Origin: Variovorax beijingensis
GTDB taxonomy: Bacteria; Pseudomonadota; Gammaproteobacteria; Burkholderiales; Burkholderiaceae_C
Reading direction: 5' to 3'
DNA length: 64,000 nt
NCBI RefSeq assembly: GCF_003951285.1
Contig: NZ_RXFQ01000026.1
Span: forward strand, 1-64,000
Shown: piece after piece, positions 8,388-17,381 of the stretch
How positions within the stretch are numbered: the first letter of the stretch is position 1
Layout: every line of letters begins with the position of its first letter
Translations under genes and position numbers: made by a program
Notes under the pieces: generated by a model
Told to the model about the DNA's origin: nothing
Seen by the model: only the letters and a program-made list of their open reading frames with translations
The model's database searches: none

Positions 8388-9221
8388 GTGCTCGCCCAAC
8401 ACAGCATACTTTTGGTCGGTGAATCGAATGTCGGCAAGACCCACTACGGCGCGCAGTTCTTGAAGCGACTGATGGTCGAGTCGTGCGCGCTCAAGCGCAA
8501 TGGCGCCGCGACGAACCTGGAAGCCTTCACCACTGCGCTCAGCTGCCTGGCCGACGGCAAAGCGACCGACCACACCCCCGCCAGCACCTACGTCGAGAGC
8601 GTCTGGCCCATCAAGGACGAGGCCGGCCGCACCGCGGAACTCGTATGGCCAGACTACGGTGGCGAGCAGGTGCGCAACCTTGTGAAGCAGAGGCGCATTC
8701 CTGCTGCGTGGCGTGAGCGCGTCCTGGCCGCAACGGATTGGGTCGTGCTGCTTCGTTTGCACTCGCTGCGTGCAGAGGACGACCTGTTCTCCCGGCCGCT
8801 GCAGGCCTTTACCGGCCCTGAGATCAAAGAAGTCACCGAGTACGAGCCGTCAGACCAGGCCAGGACGATAGAGCTCCTGCAGATGCTGCTCTACCTCGCC
8901 CAGCTGAACCTTGACCGCAAGCTACGCAAGCCTCGCCTGACGGTGCTGCTGAGCTGCTGGGATGAGCTTGAAACCAGCGAGACGCCAGAGAAGATGCTTG
9001 CAGCAACGCTGCCGATGTTCTGGTCGTTTGTCCGGAGCAACTGGGAATCCCCCACCGTAATGGGGCTGTCGGCCCTAGAGAAGGCGCTCAGCAAGACCGA
9101 GTCGAATGAGGAGTACGCGATTCGCGGCCCAGAGGAATTCGGCTACGTCATCTTGCCTGATGGCAAGAAAGACAAGGACATCACGCTGCCTATCCAGCGG
9201 CTGATGGCCCAACCGGCCTGA
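8388..9221 (+). CDS. Second GTPase of the double-GTPase system
   Basis: This 277-residue P-loop protein has Walker A GESNVGKT at 11-18, very close to the N-terminus. A Walker B-like WPDYGGE lies at 87-93, where an aromatic replaces the usual Pro-Gly context, and SCWD at 189-192 sits at the position of the specificity motif. It starts with GTG; GGAG lies about 8 bases before it. Spacing to both neighbours is 3-6 bases, so all are co-translated. Two unlike GTPases side by side suggest a heteromeric switch. GTP rather than ATP preference is inferred from the family and is less certain here because the NKxD motif is degenerate. Confidence 0.75.
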   Translation: MLAQHSILLVGESNVGKTHYGAQFLKRLMVESCALKRNGAATNLEAFTTALSCLADGKATDHTPASTYVESVWPIKDEAGRTAELVWPDYGGEQVRNLVKQRRIPAAWRERVLAATDWVVLLRLHSLRAEDDLFSRPLQAFTGPEIKEVTEYEPSDQARTIELLQMLLYLAQLNLDRKLRKPRLTVLLSCWDELETSETPEKMLAATLPMFWSFVRSNWESPTVMGLSALEKALSKTESNEEYAIRGPEEFGYVILPDGKKDKDITLPIQRLMAQPA

Positions 9222-9227
9222 GCGCAA

Positions 9228-11714
9228 ATGCGAGTTGAACAGGCCGTCTACGGTCAAGTTGGCGAGCGTGGTCATGGCTTGCGGGAATCGAGCGACAAAT
9301 CTCGGCTTGCGGCGGAAATCTACGGCCGGCTGGACCTTCCCGACGGCGTTCCCGGCGGGGTGCAGGGGTGGTCGCCGTTCGTCCGTGGCTTCCCCGTTGG
9401 CGACCACTATGTGATTGCCAAGACGTTCCTGGACTCCAGTGCGTCCCGCGGAGGTATGGTCCTATCTCACGCGCTCATAGTGAGCTTGGACGACCTATGT
9501 GGCCTCGGCAGCCTGGCCCCGCTGTTCGGGCTTCTGGCAATGGCCGTAGACCAGTTCCCGATTTGGATCACGACTCTCGACCTTCAACTTGCTGGCAGTC
9601 ATGAGCTGTATGCACCTGATCTGGTCGGAGCGGCCAATGCGCTGGCGACGCAGCAGCAACTGCCGGTCGTGAGCGTAGGCGTGCCAGGATTTGAGGGTCT
9701 GGTCGATGCGCTTTGGCAGAACCTCAGCCTCGAGATGCGTCGCTCCTTTGCGTTTCGACTGAGCTTTGGGCCAACCGACTTGGTGGAGCAGCCGCTGCCC
9801 ACAATTGTCTGCACGCCTGAGCAGCTTCGCGCTCGCTGGCTGAAGCATGCGGTGGTCAATCCGGATGACGCTGTGCCGGCGTCGGCGGTGGCTGCGGTGC
9901 TTTGTGGTCAACGGCCGCTCGCCCCCTTGGTGGCGCTCGCGGCCGACCTCGGGGTTACGCTTTCGACGGTCAAGGATTTAAGCCGTCTTGAGAGACTACA
10001 CACCTTACTTGAAGGCAGGGGCGATTTCGATGACCTCCTTTCGGCGGTTCGCATGGTCGACGGTATCTCCTCGGACCCGAAAGTTGGCGTTGCCACCAAA
10101 AGCGCGCTCCTGAGCAGGCTTGTGGGACTCGTCCCTTCTGCCAGCGCTAGCCAGCTGCTCGTCTTGCGGAATCTGCTCTTGGCCGGGTTCTCGCAGGCCG
10201 AGCAGTTCTGGTCGGCTGTCGAGCTTGCTGTGGCCAAGCTGAAGTTCGAGCCGGCGCAGGACGCTGAACTCGGTGAACTCGCACAAGCCGCTGGAGATGA
10301 GGAGCTTGCGTTCGAACCGTGGCGGGCCGCTGCTACCTCGGGGCTGCTGGCCGCGTCACGCAAGGACGGTGCGCCAATTTACAACGCGGTCTGGCGGTGG
10401 GCCGAGGGCAACTCGCCCGCGTTTTCTGCGGTCGTGGATGCCCTGCCGACTGAGCGCGCATTTGAGCAGCGTCTCGCCGCTGCTGTGCCCAAGAAGCTCT
10501 CGGTCGTCAAGCCGGAGCAGGTGCTCGCGCCTATGTTGAAGAAGCGCTGGCTGGTGGCCCATGGCACCGTTCTGGCTGCGACGCTCGCACCGAGCGATGC
10601 AGCGCGCCAGCAGCTCAAGGTCGACAAGGCCGCTGGCCATTCCGAAGGCTTGAAGGCTGCGCTTGGCCACGCGAACGCTGCGCAGGTGTTGGAGTGCGCG
10701 GTCAGCGAGAAAGACTCGCGGCTAGTAGACATGGCTGCGGACATGGCGGTTTCTGACCCTAGAGTGCTCTCCGGCATCCGTGGCCAGCACGTCTCCGCTC
10801 AACAGGTCTGGGCCGCTGCAATCAAGAAGAAGTCCTCGCTGTGGAATGCGCCTAAGAAGCCCTCTGATGTTCGAGACACCGTCTTGGAGCAGCTAGTCGA
10901 CGGGCATGCAGTCGAGCCGAGCCTGCTCGAAGTCTTGGCGCACACACCGCTCGCGGATGTCTGTTCGTTCCCGAGACGAGCTGAACTTTGGCATCGGCTG
11001 CCCCAACGCGATGCCTACCTGCAGGCAACAGCAGCCGGATGGCTGGAACAGGCTGGGACTAGCGGCAAAGCAACAGCGCCCGAAGACACACTCGAGCGAG
11101 CCATCATTGCAAGCCCCCACCTGCGAGCTCTCCTTGGTAGGCCGTCTGTGCCAGTCGACGCAAGCCTTTCGATCGTCGCCGCGCTTGCGTCGCTCTCGGA
11201 GTCGATGTTCATCACATGGCTCGAAACGATGCTGCGGGGCATGAGTGTGCTTTCCACCGCCTCCTCGGGGAGGCTGGGGACGCTCGTTGCATCGCGGCGC
11301 TGGGACCGTGCTGCGAATATTCTCGCCGACTTTTATTCGACGCGTCGGAGCGCCGACCTTTTGCCGGCGCTCCGCGCGTGTTCGGGGTTGCTGGGCATGT
11401 TTACCCGCTGGCGGCTGGGCGTGTCTGCTCCGACTGTCACTGAGAAATGGGCCGCTCTGGAAGATGCAGCATGCGATCTTTACCCCGCCGGTCCTGATGA
11501 CGAGCAGCTTTGGTCACGGGCAGGAGGAAAGAAGTCTGACCTTCCCGGAGGATTCCAGAGCGGCGCCGCCCGTTGGCATGCGGCGCTGAGTTCAGTTCGG
11601 TTCGGTGGCCGACCTAAAGCTCGAGAGCTTCTTTTCCACATGCTGAAGGACTTCCCCGACAACGAGCAGTTGCGGCTCTACGCCAGCGACACCGACATCG
11701 TGGGCTATCGCTAA
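9228..11714 (+). CDS. GAP1-like GTPase-associated protein with C-terminal EAD1-like domain
   Basis: This 828-residue cytoplasmic protein begins MRVEQAVYGQV; the block with WSPFVRGFP and SRGGMVLSHALIV near residues 45-90 is characteristic of GAP1 N-terminal domains. A long helical middle follows, without enzyme motifs. Residues 739-828 form a separate small domain matching the C-terminus of the caspase encoded next: shared W-x-x-LE, P-x-GP, LW-[ST]-RAGG, WH-x-A and DFP positions. This corresponds to the effector-associated domain EAD1, a predicted homotypic adaptor. The likely role is to link the GTPase switch to the protease. It starts 6 bases after the second GTPase and ends 26 bases before the caspase gene. 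Confidence 0.75.
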   Translation: MRVEQAVYGQVGERGHGLRESSDKSRLAAEIYGRLDLPDGVPGGVQGWSPFVRGFPVGDHYVIAKTFLDSSASRGGMVLSHALIVSLDDLCGLGSLAPLFGLLAMAVDQFPIWITTLDLQLAGSHELYAPDLVGAANALATQQQLPVVSVGVPGFEGLVDALWQNLSLEMRRSFAFRLSFGPTDLVEQPLPTIVCTPEQLRARWLKHAVVNPDDAVPASAVAAVLCGQRPLAPLVALAADLGVTLSTVKDLSRLERLHTLLEGRGDFDDLLSAVRMVDGISSDPKVGVATKSALLSRLVGLVPSASASQLLVLRNLLLAGFSQAEQFWSAVELAVAKLKFEPAQDAELGELAQAAGDEELAFEPWRAAATSGLLAASRKDGAPIYNAVWRWAEGNSPAFSAVVDALPTERAFEQRLAAAVPKKLSVVKPEQVLAPMLKKRWLVAHGTVLAATLAPSDAARQQLKVDKAAGHSEGLKAALGHANAAQVLECAVSEKDSRLVDMAADMAVSDPRVLSGIRGQHVSAQQVWAAAIKKKSSLWNAPKKPSDVRDTVLEQLVDGHAVEPSLLEVLAHTPLADVCSFPRRAELWHRLPQRDAYLQATAAGWLEQAGTSGKATAPEDTLERAIIASPHLRALLGRPSVPVDASLSIVAALASLSESMFITWLETMLRGMSVLSTASSGRLGTLVASRRWDRAANILADFYSTRRSADLLPALRACSGLLGMFTRWRLGVSAPTVTEKWAALEDAACDLYPAGPDDEQLWSRAGGKKSDLPGGFQSGAARWHAALSSVRFGGRPKARELLFHMLKDFPDNEQLRLYASDTDIVGYR

Positions 11715-11740
11715 CCCGCGCATCACAACCCATTTCAGTC

Positions 11741-12832
11741 ATGAGTTCGCCTAGCTACCACCGAGGACATGCGCTGCTGGTCGGCGTTTCTACGTACCAA
11801 CACATCTCATCCCTGCCGACCGCAATCCTCAACGACGTGAAGGACATCGCCGCGACGCTGTCGTCGGCTGACTACTGCGGCTACGCGCAGGACAACGTCG
11901 TGTCGCTGCTCAATGCCGATGCCACGCGACAAACGGTGTTGGCTGGTCTGGGCGCTCTGGCCGCCCGCGCCGGGGAAGATGACACCGTCTGCGTGTACTT
12001 CTCTGGCCACGGTGCAGTTCTGCCGAGCGCCGGTGGCGATGACAGTGCGCTGCTCACCGTGGACAGCGACCTTGCCGACCTCGCACGCACCGCCATCAGT
12101 TCCGCTGATCTGGCTGCCGCGCTCGGCCAAATCCAGGCAAAGCGCGTCCTTGTTTTCATCGACTCCTGCCACGCTGGCGGCGCCGCCCTTTCCAAGGGCC
12201 TGAGGGACGGCCAAGGCCACGAATTCAAGTCTGGTTACAGCCCAAGCGCTTTCGCCAAGCTCGCGGTCGGCACAGGGCGAGCCTTGATGGCATCGTGCCG
12301 CGCCGATGAGGAGTCCGGCGTCTTCTCGGGAGCGAGGAACAGCATATTTACCACGGCGTTGCTTGCAGGGCTAAAGGGCGCCGCGGAAAAAGACAACAGC
12401 GGGGTCATCAAGGTCTTCGACCTGTTCGAATACGTGGCCGAAGAGGTTCCTAAGGCTGTCTCGGACGACCAGCATCCCGTCTTCAAGGCTGACAACCTTG
12501 AGCAGAACTTCCCGATCGCGCTGAGTCGTGGCGGAAGGAAATCACCCACCAGCGCTTCCACGCCGTCAATGCCGGTCGATGCTGACCGTTGGCGCCAGCT
12601 GGAGCAGTGCCTCGTCGAACTCTTCCCGACTGGGCCGCGTGAACAGGAGTTGTGGACGCGGGCCGGTGGCGACCTTTCGAAGCTTCAACTCCATGGCTCG
12701 GGTCAAGCCATGTGGCATTCCGCGATGCGGACCCTCAAGCAAGGCGGAGGCGGCAAGAACATCAACTTTGGCTCTCTGATAGCGGCGGCGAAGGAAGACT
12801 TCCCGAATCACCAGCTGCTGACATCGCTGTAG
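11741..12832 (+). CDS. Caspase-like cysteine peptidase (C14) with C-terminal EAD1-like domain
   Basis: This 363-residue protein has a p20-type caspase fold. Strand 1 is ALLVGVSTY, catalytic His90 lies in YFSGHG and catalytic Cys143 in FIDSCHAGG. A linker rich in Ser, Thr and Pro (265-279) leads to a small helical domain at 281-363 that matches residues 739-828 of the preceding protein. No signal peptide is seen. As the last gene of the operon it is the presumed effector: a protease kept silent until recruited through the paired EAD1-like domains and then killing or arresting the cell by cleaving host proteins. Whether its specificity is Asp- or Arg-directed cannot be read from the sequence. 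Confidence 0.85.
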   Translation: MSSPSYHRGHALLVGVSTYQHISSLPTAILNDVKDIAATLSSADYCGYAQDNVVSLLNADATRQTVLAGLGALAARAGEDDTVCVYFSGHGAVLPSAGGDDSALLTVDSDLADLARTAISSADLAAALGQIQAKRVLVFIDSCHAGGAALSKGLRDGQGHEFKSGYSPSAFAKLAVGTGRALMASCRADEESGVFSGARNSIFTTALLAGLKGAAEKDNSGVIKVFDLFEYVAEEVPKAVSDDQHPVFKADNLEQNFPIALSRGGRKSPTSASTPSMPVDADRWRQLEQCLVELFPTGPREQELWTRAGGDLSKLQLHGSGQAMWHSAMRTLKQGGGGKNINFGSLIAAAKEDFPNHQLLTSL

Positions 12833-13254
12833 GACCGTCGTTGAGCACAGCCGACGAGGGGCTGACCATTGACGTTGAACGTCATCTTTGCGCGGCTCAT
12901 TCGCAGAACTCTACTTCCGCCTAAGGTGACATGAGTCTGCCGCGACACGAAGAAGCTGCCATTCGGACGTGTGCGCGGCCGGCCACACGGCCGAGTAACC
13001 GATTCCGAGGGTGACGCGGCCATTCGCAGCCGGCGACGCTCAATGGCTGGTGTTGGCGGATGCTGCCGTCCAAGTACGGATGCGCGAACGACTCACATCA
13101 GTCTTAAGCGGAAAGCTGAGGCCCTACTCTTCAGGGGGCCGAAGGAATGTCGGCTGTAACGCCCCCCGCACGCCAGGGACTCGTTTCAGCGGAGTCAGCG
13201 AGCTTTCCCATTTCACGATCGTTTAGTTCCAAGTTAACTGAGAAGAATTCTGAG
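12833..13254. other. Island edge, no gene recognised
   Basis: This ~420-base stretch lies between the convergent caspase and LysR genes. I found no credible protein, RNA gene or clear attachment site. Two short direct repeats of A[AG]CTGAGAA near 13236-13244 and 13257-13265 mark the point where the composition changes to the very GC-rich backbone. Confidence 0.4.
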
Positions 13255-14172
13255 TCAGCTGAGAACCGACACCGGTGGCGGCGAAGCGTTCATCGTCTGG
13301 TCCACCACCTCGCGCACCAGCTCGAGAACGGCCTGCTGGGTCAGCGTGGCCGGCCGCTGCGAACTGACGGCCAGCGCCAGCCGGCTGCGCAGCGGCGGAT
13401 CCACGATCCGCCGGATGCCGAAAGCCTCCGGCCGAGGCGCGGTGAGCACCGCATTCGAGGACAGCACCGCCGAGCCCACGCCGTCGATGACGAGATCGAG
13501 GATCGCGGCCACGCCGTCGATCTCCATCGCGATGGCCGGGCGGCATCCGATGTTGGCCAGCTCCGCCTCGACCAGCATGCGGATGGAGTTGGGCTGGGTC
13601 GGAATGACGAGCGGCTGCGACGCCACTTCGCGCAGCGGGACCTCCCCGCCGGGCTGCGTGGCAGGTCCGACCAGGTAGAGGTCTTCCTCGAGGATAACCA
13701 CGCTGTCGACGTCGGCCGAGGGCGCAGGGTTGTAGAGCAGCGCCAGGTCGATGCGGCCCGCGGTCACCGATTCCTGCAGGGCGCTCGAAAGCGCCTCGGT
13801 GATGGCAAGGCGCGCATCGGGCAGCTGCTGCCGGAAGGCGCGGGTCAGCGGCACGGCAATGCGCTTGGCGATGCTCGGCGGCAAACCTACCGCGACGCGG
13901 CCGGCCAGCGCGCCGCGCATGCGGCCGAGGTCTTCCTTGGCCCGCTCGATCTGGTGCAGGATGCCCCTGGCATGCGCCAGCAGCAGCGTGCCCGCATCGG
14001 TGAGCGTGACGCCGCGGCCATTGCGCGTCAGCAGGTTCTGTCGCAGCTCCACTTCGAGCTGGCGCACCTGCCGGCTGAGCGCGGGCTGGGCCACGTCGAT
14101 CATGATCGACGCGCGCGTGAAGCTCCCCAGCTCGGCCACGCGAACGAAGTACTCCAGCTGCTTGAGGTCCAT
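13255..14172 (-). CDS. LysR-family transcriptional regulator
   Basis: This 305-residue protein has the N-terminal LysR winged HTH (residues 1-60; SFTRASIMIDVAQPALSRQV is the HTH) and a periplasmic-binding-like effector domain from about 90 to the end. It follows the amidohydrolase gene in the same direction with 48 bases between, so both may be one transcript. Many LysR genes of this type in Burkholderiales control neighbouring catabolic genes for organic acids. Length and both ends look complete. Confidence 0.9.
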   Translation of the reverse strand: MDLKQLEYFVRVAELGSFTRASIMIDVAQPALSRQVRQLEVELRQNLLTRNGRGVTLTDAGTLLLAHARGILHQIERAKEDLGRMRGALAGRVAVGLPPSIAKRIAVPLTRAFRQQLPDARLAITEALSSALQESVTAGRIDLALLYNPAPSADVDSVVILEEDLYLVGPATQPGGEVPLREVASQPLVIPTQPNSIRMLVEAELANIGCRPAIAMEIDGVAAILDLVIDGVGSAVLSSNAVLTAPRPEAFGIRRIVDPPLRSRLALAVSSQRPATLTQQAVLELVREVVDQTMNASPPPVSVLS

Positions 14173-14220
14173 GAAGTGGAGTCTAGGCCCGCCATCCCCT
14201 GCGGCAAGCGCTTGCCGCTC

Positions 14221-15108
14221 TCAGGCCCAGTACAGCCGCATCGGGTTGTCCACGAGCAGTTGCTGCTGCAGCTGCGCGGTGCGCGCAATGCGCGGAATCA
14301 TGTCGACCAGCGTGCCGTCGTCGGGCATGTGCGTCCTGAGGTTGGGATGCGGCCAATCGGTGCCCCACAGCACGCGGTCCGGGAAGGTCTCGACCAGGCG
14401 CTGCGCGAACGGCACGACGTCATCGTAGGCCGGCGGCCCGGAGACCGACATGCGCTCGGGGCAGCTTACCTTCGACCACACGTTCGGATGCTCGCGCATC
14501 AGCCGAACGAAGTGCTCGAACTGCGGCCCATTGATGGGCTGAGTCACGTCGGGCCGGCCCATGTGATCGACCACCACGGTCGTCGGCAGGCGGGTGAAGA
14601 AATCCCAGAGCTCTGGCAGGTCCTGCGCCTCGAAGTACACGACCACGTGCCATCCGAGCGGCGCGATGCGCTCGGCGATGTTCATCAGCACCTCGCGCGG
14701 CGTGAAGTCCGCCAGGCGCCTGAGGAAGTTGAAGCGCACGCCGCGAATACCGGCCTCGTGCAGCCGGCGCAGGTCCGCCTCGCTCACGTCCGGCGCAACC
14801 GAGGCCACGCCGCGTGCGCGCCCGTTCGAATGCGCGATGGCATCGAGCAGCGCACGGTTGTCGCTGCCGTGGCAGGTGGCCTGCACGATCACGTTGCGCT
14901 CGAAGCCCAGCAGGTCGCGCAGCGCGAAGAGCTGGTCCTGCGAAGCATCGCAGGGCGTGTACTTGCGCTCGGGCGCGTAGGGAAACACGGCCGCCGGGCC
15001 GAAGACGTGGCAGTGCGCGTCCACCGCGCCGGGCGGCGGCGTGAAGCGCGGCTTCGACGGATCCGGGTGAAAGCACAGCCAGTCCTTGTCCATCGTGCTA
15101 GCCGGCAT
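14221..15108 (-). CDS. TIM-barrel amidohydrolase, 2-pyrone-4,6-dicarboxylate hydrolase (LigI)-like
   Basis: This 295-residue metal-dependent hydrolase has DAHCHVFGP near residue 29, the metal-binding HxH of the amidohydrolase_2 family, and LWGTDWPHPN near the C-terminus with the catalytic Asp. The overall pattern is that of 2-pyrone-4,6-dicarboxylate lactonase and related lactone or dicarboxylate hydrolases in aromatic degradation. The actual substrate cannot be fixed. The start at 15108 was chosen because GGAGG stands 7 bases upstream; the upstream extension is not protein-like. It is followed by the LysR gene, which probably regulates it. Confidence 0.8.
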   Translation of the reverse strand: MPASTMDKDWLCFHPDPSKPRFTPPPGAVDAHCHVFGPAAVFPYAPERKYTPCDASQDQLFALRDLLGFERNVIVQATCHGSDNRALLDAIAHSNGRARGVASVAPDVSEADLRRLHEAGIRGVRFNFLRRLADFTPREVLMNIAERIAPLGWHVVVYFEAQDLPELWDFFTRLPTTVVVDHMGRPDVTQPINGPQFEHFVRLMREHPNVWSKVSCPERMSVSGPPAYDDVVPFAQRLVETFPDRVLWGTDWPHPNLRTHMPDDGTLVDMIPRIARTAQLQQQLLVDNPMRLYWA

Positions 15109-15216
15109 GGCGTGCCTCCATGGCGGCATGGACCGAAAGGCAGGGAACCGGTGTTTGCATGGCTCGCATCTTGCGCAGATTGCGGCCCGCGAGCGAGCGC
15201 CAAGGCGCACTAGCAG

Positions 15217-17109
15217 CTAGCGCATTTCGGTATGGCTCTGCGCCTGCGCGGTGGCCAGGTACATGGCCGTGGTACCCACCGAGGCGTGTCCGAGGTTGTT
15301 CTGCACGACCTGGATCGGCACCGGCACCTGCCCTTCCCTGCCCCGCAGCGCATGGGATCCATGCGAGTGTCGCAGCCAGTGAGTGCTTGCTTTCTTTAGC
15401 TGCTGCGCTTCGGCGCCGCGCAGGCCGGCCGCGGCCTGGGCGACAAAGGCCTTGATCGCCTGGTACAGGCCCGAGGCGGACCATGCGGCCGGCCGGCGCA
15501 GTTCGGCATCGAAGCGCGCCAGCACGTGGATGCCGCGGTTGCTCACGGCGCCGACCTGCCGCTCGAAGCCGTGGCGGGCGAGCTCGTCCTCCAGCTCGGC
15601 CACCAGCGCCGACGGCACCGGCACCCGGCGGCAGCGCCCGGCCTTGCCGGCCACTGCCAGTTGCCAGCCGGTGACCAGCGCACCATCGGCGCTGCGGTAC
15701 TCGATCTGCTGCAGATCCTCGCACTTGGCGCTGGTGATCTCGGCCAGCCGCAGGCCCGTCGCATAGAGCCAGCGCATGCCGCGCCGCAGCCGGCGCCTGG
15801 CTTCCGTGTCGGCATGCGCCTGAAGCAGTGCATCGACGTGGTCCCACTGCGCGAAGCTCAGCGCGCGGCTGGAGTCCAGCGGCTGCTGCAGGCTCGCGGG
15901 CGGCGCCAGGGTGGCAAAGGGGTTGCCCACCAGGTAGTTCCGGTTCACGAGGAAGGCATGCAGGCTGCGCAGGATCGCGATGGCCTGGCGCAGCGCCGAC
16001 GGCGCCAGCGGCCCTTCCATCGGCCGCCACAGCGGCGACCAGCGCTGGTGATGGCGCGCGCCGCACCAGTGGGCAGGCGGATCGAGCAGGAAGTCGCGGT
16101 AGTCGATCGCATCCTCGACGGTGAGCGACGACAGGGCCTTCCCGCGCTCCAGCACGGCCCAGAGCAGCAGGCGCTCGGCCTCCTTGCGGTAGGCGCGCTG
16201 GGTGGCCGACAGGTCGCCGGTGGCCTCGCCCGCACGCTTGGCGCTGAGCCAGGCTCCCACGGCCTCGTGGTCGTTGGCGGCCATCAGAAGGCACTGCCCG
16301 CGCGGCGCGCGGTTGGTGCCTGCGCTGCCGTCGAGCTCGGCGGGGAGCACGAACTTTTCATAAGGCACGAGCGCGGTGCCGCCCGGCACCACCGCGGCCA
16401 GCGCCAGCGGGCCGAGCTGCGCCCGGGGCGTCATCGCGTGGGCGCCGATGCGCAGCCCCAGCACCTGTTCGTTGGCGCGCAGCCAGTCGAGGATGCGCGC
16501 CGCCTTCAGCTCGCCCACGCCCGGCACATGCACCCACCAGCGCGAGCCGATGCCGTTGATGTGCTCGACCAGCGCATGGAGCGTGCGCAGGCCGGCGCGC
16601 TCCAGCCGGCCTGCCACCGAGGGATTGAGCCATGCCGACACGCTGTCCAGCGGTCGCGGGTCCTGGGCGACCAGGTTCTCGAGCCAGCGCAGCGCTTCGA
16701 GCTGGCGCTCGACCACGCGCGCGCGCCGCGAGGGCCGGGCGCCCTGCCCTGTTCTGCCCGCGGCCGGGTAGGCGGCCTCGTAGGCCTCGACCTGTTCGGA
16801 TTCGGAGAAATCCTCCAGGCCGTTCGCCACGGCGAACTCGGCCAGGCTCGGCAGCGCCGGCGCCGCGGAGAAACGGTCCGCATCGAGCAGGATCAGCCGG
16901 GCGGTGCCTGGCTTGTGCTCGCGCCGCGCCGCCGCCGCGAATTCGTCGCGGATCCACGCGATGGTGCGGCGCACGGTCCGCAGGTCGGTGTGTTCGCCTT
17001 CCAGGCGCAGGTAGCGGTCCCAGCTGGCCCGTTCGTCGAGCCCCTGGGCCAGCGCCCGCATGAACGCGAAATGTCCGCGGTGCAGCTTGCGCGGAATCAG
17101 GGCCTTCAT
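15217..17109 (-). CDS. Tyrosine recombinase / site-specific integrase
   Basis: This 630-residue protein has a C-terminal tyrosine-recombinase catalytic domain. The first Arg is in GLRLAEITSAKCEDL, the HxxR box in THWLRHSHGSHAL, and GHASVGTTAMYL carries the last His and the nucleophilic Tyr. The N-terminal ~330 residues contain helix-hairpin-like segments and a SAM-like core-binding domain. The start at 17109 overlaps the stop of the preceding small gene as ATGA. Placed 1.2 kb from parB in a plasmid core without phage genes, it may resolve replicon dimers or mobilise a segment. No attachment site was recognised. Confidence 0.85.
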   Translation of the reverse strand: MKALIPRKLHRGHFAFMRALAQGLDERASWDRYLRLEGEHTDLRTVRRTIAWIRDEFAAAARREHKPGTARLILLDADRFSAAPALPSLAEFAVANGLEDFSESEQVEAYEAAYPAAGRTGQGARPSRRARVVERQLEALRWLENLVAQDPRPLDSVSAWLNPSVAGRLERAGLRTLHALVEHINGIGSRWWVHVPGVGELKAARILDWLRANEQVLGLRIGAHAMTPRAQLGPLALAAVVPGGTALVPYEKFVLPAELDGSAGTNRAPRGQCLLMAANDHEAVGAWLSAKRAGEATGDLSATQRAYRKEAERLLLWAVLERGKALSSLTVEDAIDYRDFLLDPPAHWCGARHHQRWSPLWRPMEGPLAPSALRQAIAILRSLHAFLVNRNYLVGNPFATLAPPASLQQPLDSSRALSFAQWDHVDALLQAHADTEARRRLRRGMRWLYATGLRLAEITSAKCEDLQQIEYRSADGALVTGWQLAVAGKAGRCRRVPVPSALVAELEDELARHGFERQVGAVSNRGIHVLARFDAELRRPAAWSASGLYQAIKAFVAQAAAGLRGAEAQQLKKASTHWLRHSHGSHALRGREGQVPVPIQVVQNNLGHASVGTTAMYLATAQAQSHTEMR

Positions 17110-17381
17110 GAGGCCGATGTCGGGTTCCGCTCGCCGGCCGGTTGCCAGAACTTCCACCACGGGCGCGGCGGCGGCCCGGGGTCCTCCGGCAGCTGCTGCA
17201 ACTGGCTCACGCGCGTGCGCCGACGCTGCTCGACCTCGAGCGCATGCGCGATGCCGAAGGCCTCGCGGTCGCCGCGGCCCGCAAGGGCCCGCCAGCTCGA
17301 CGCCAGGCGCGCGAGCTCGTCGTCATCGATGTGGGACAGTTGGGAGGGTGTGGGAACGGCAGGCATGTCTGTCGCACTCAT
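17106..17381 (-). CDS. Small hypothetical protein coupled to the integrase
   Basis: This ~91-residue soluble protein is acidic in the first third (IDDDELARLASSW) and basic in the middle (EVEQRRRTRVSQL), with a Pro/Trp-rich tail. Its stop overlaps the integrase start (ATGA), so the pair is co-translated. GTG at 17393 would add four residues. No known domain is seen; the tight coupling suggests an accessory factor for the recombinase. Confidence 0.65.
   Translation of the reverse strand: MSATDMPAVPTPSQLSHIDDDELARLASSWRALAGRGDREAFGIAHALEVEQRRRTRVSQLQQLPEDPGPPPRPWWKFWQPAGERNPTSAS

Noticed and set aside
13236..13265. Short direct repeats at the island edge considered as an attachment site
   Set aside because: They are too short and too close together, and no matching copy was found at the other side within the window.
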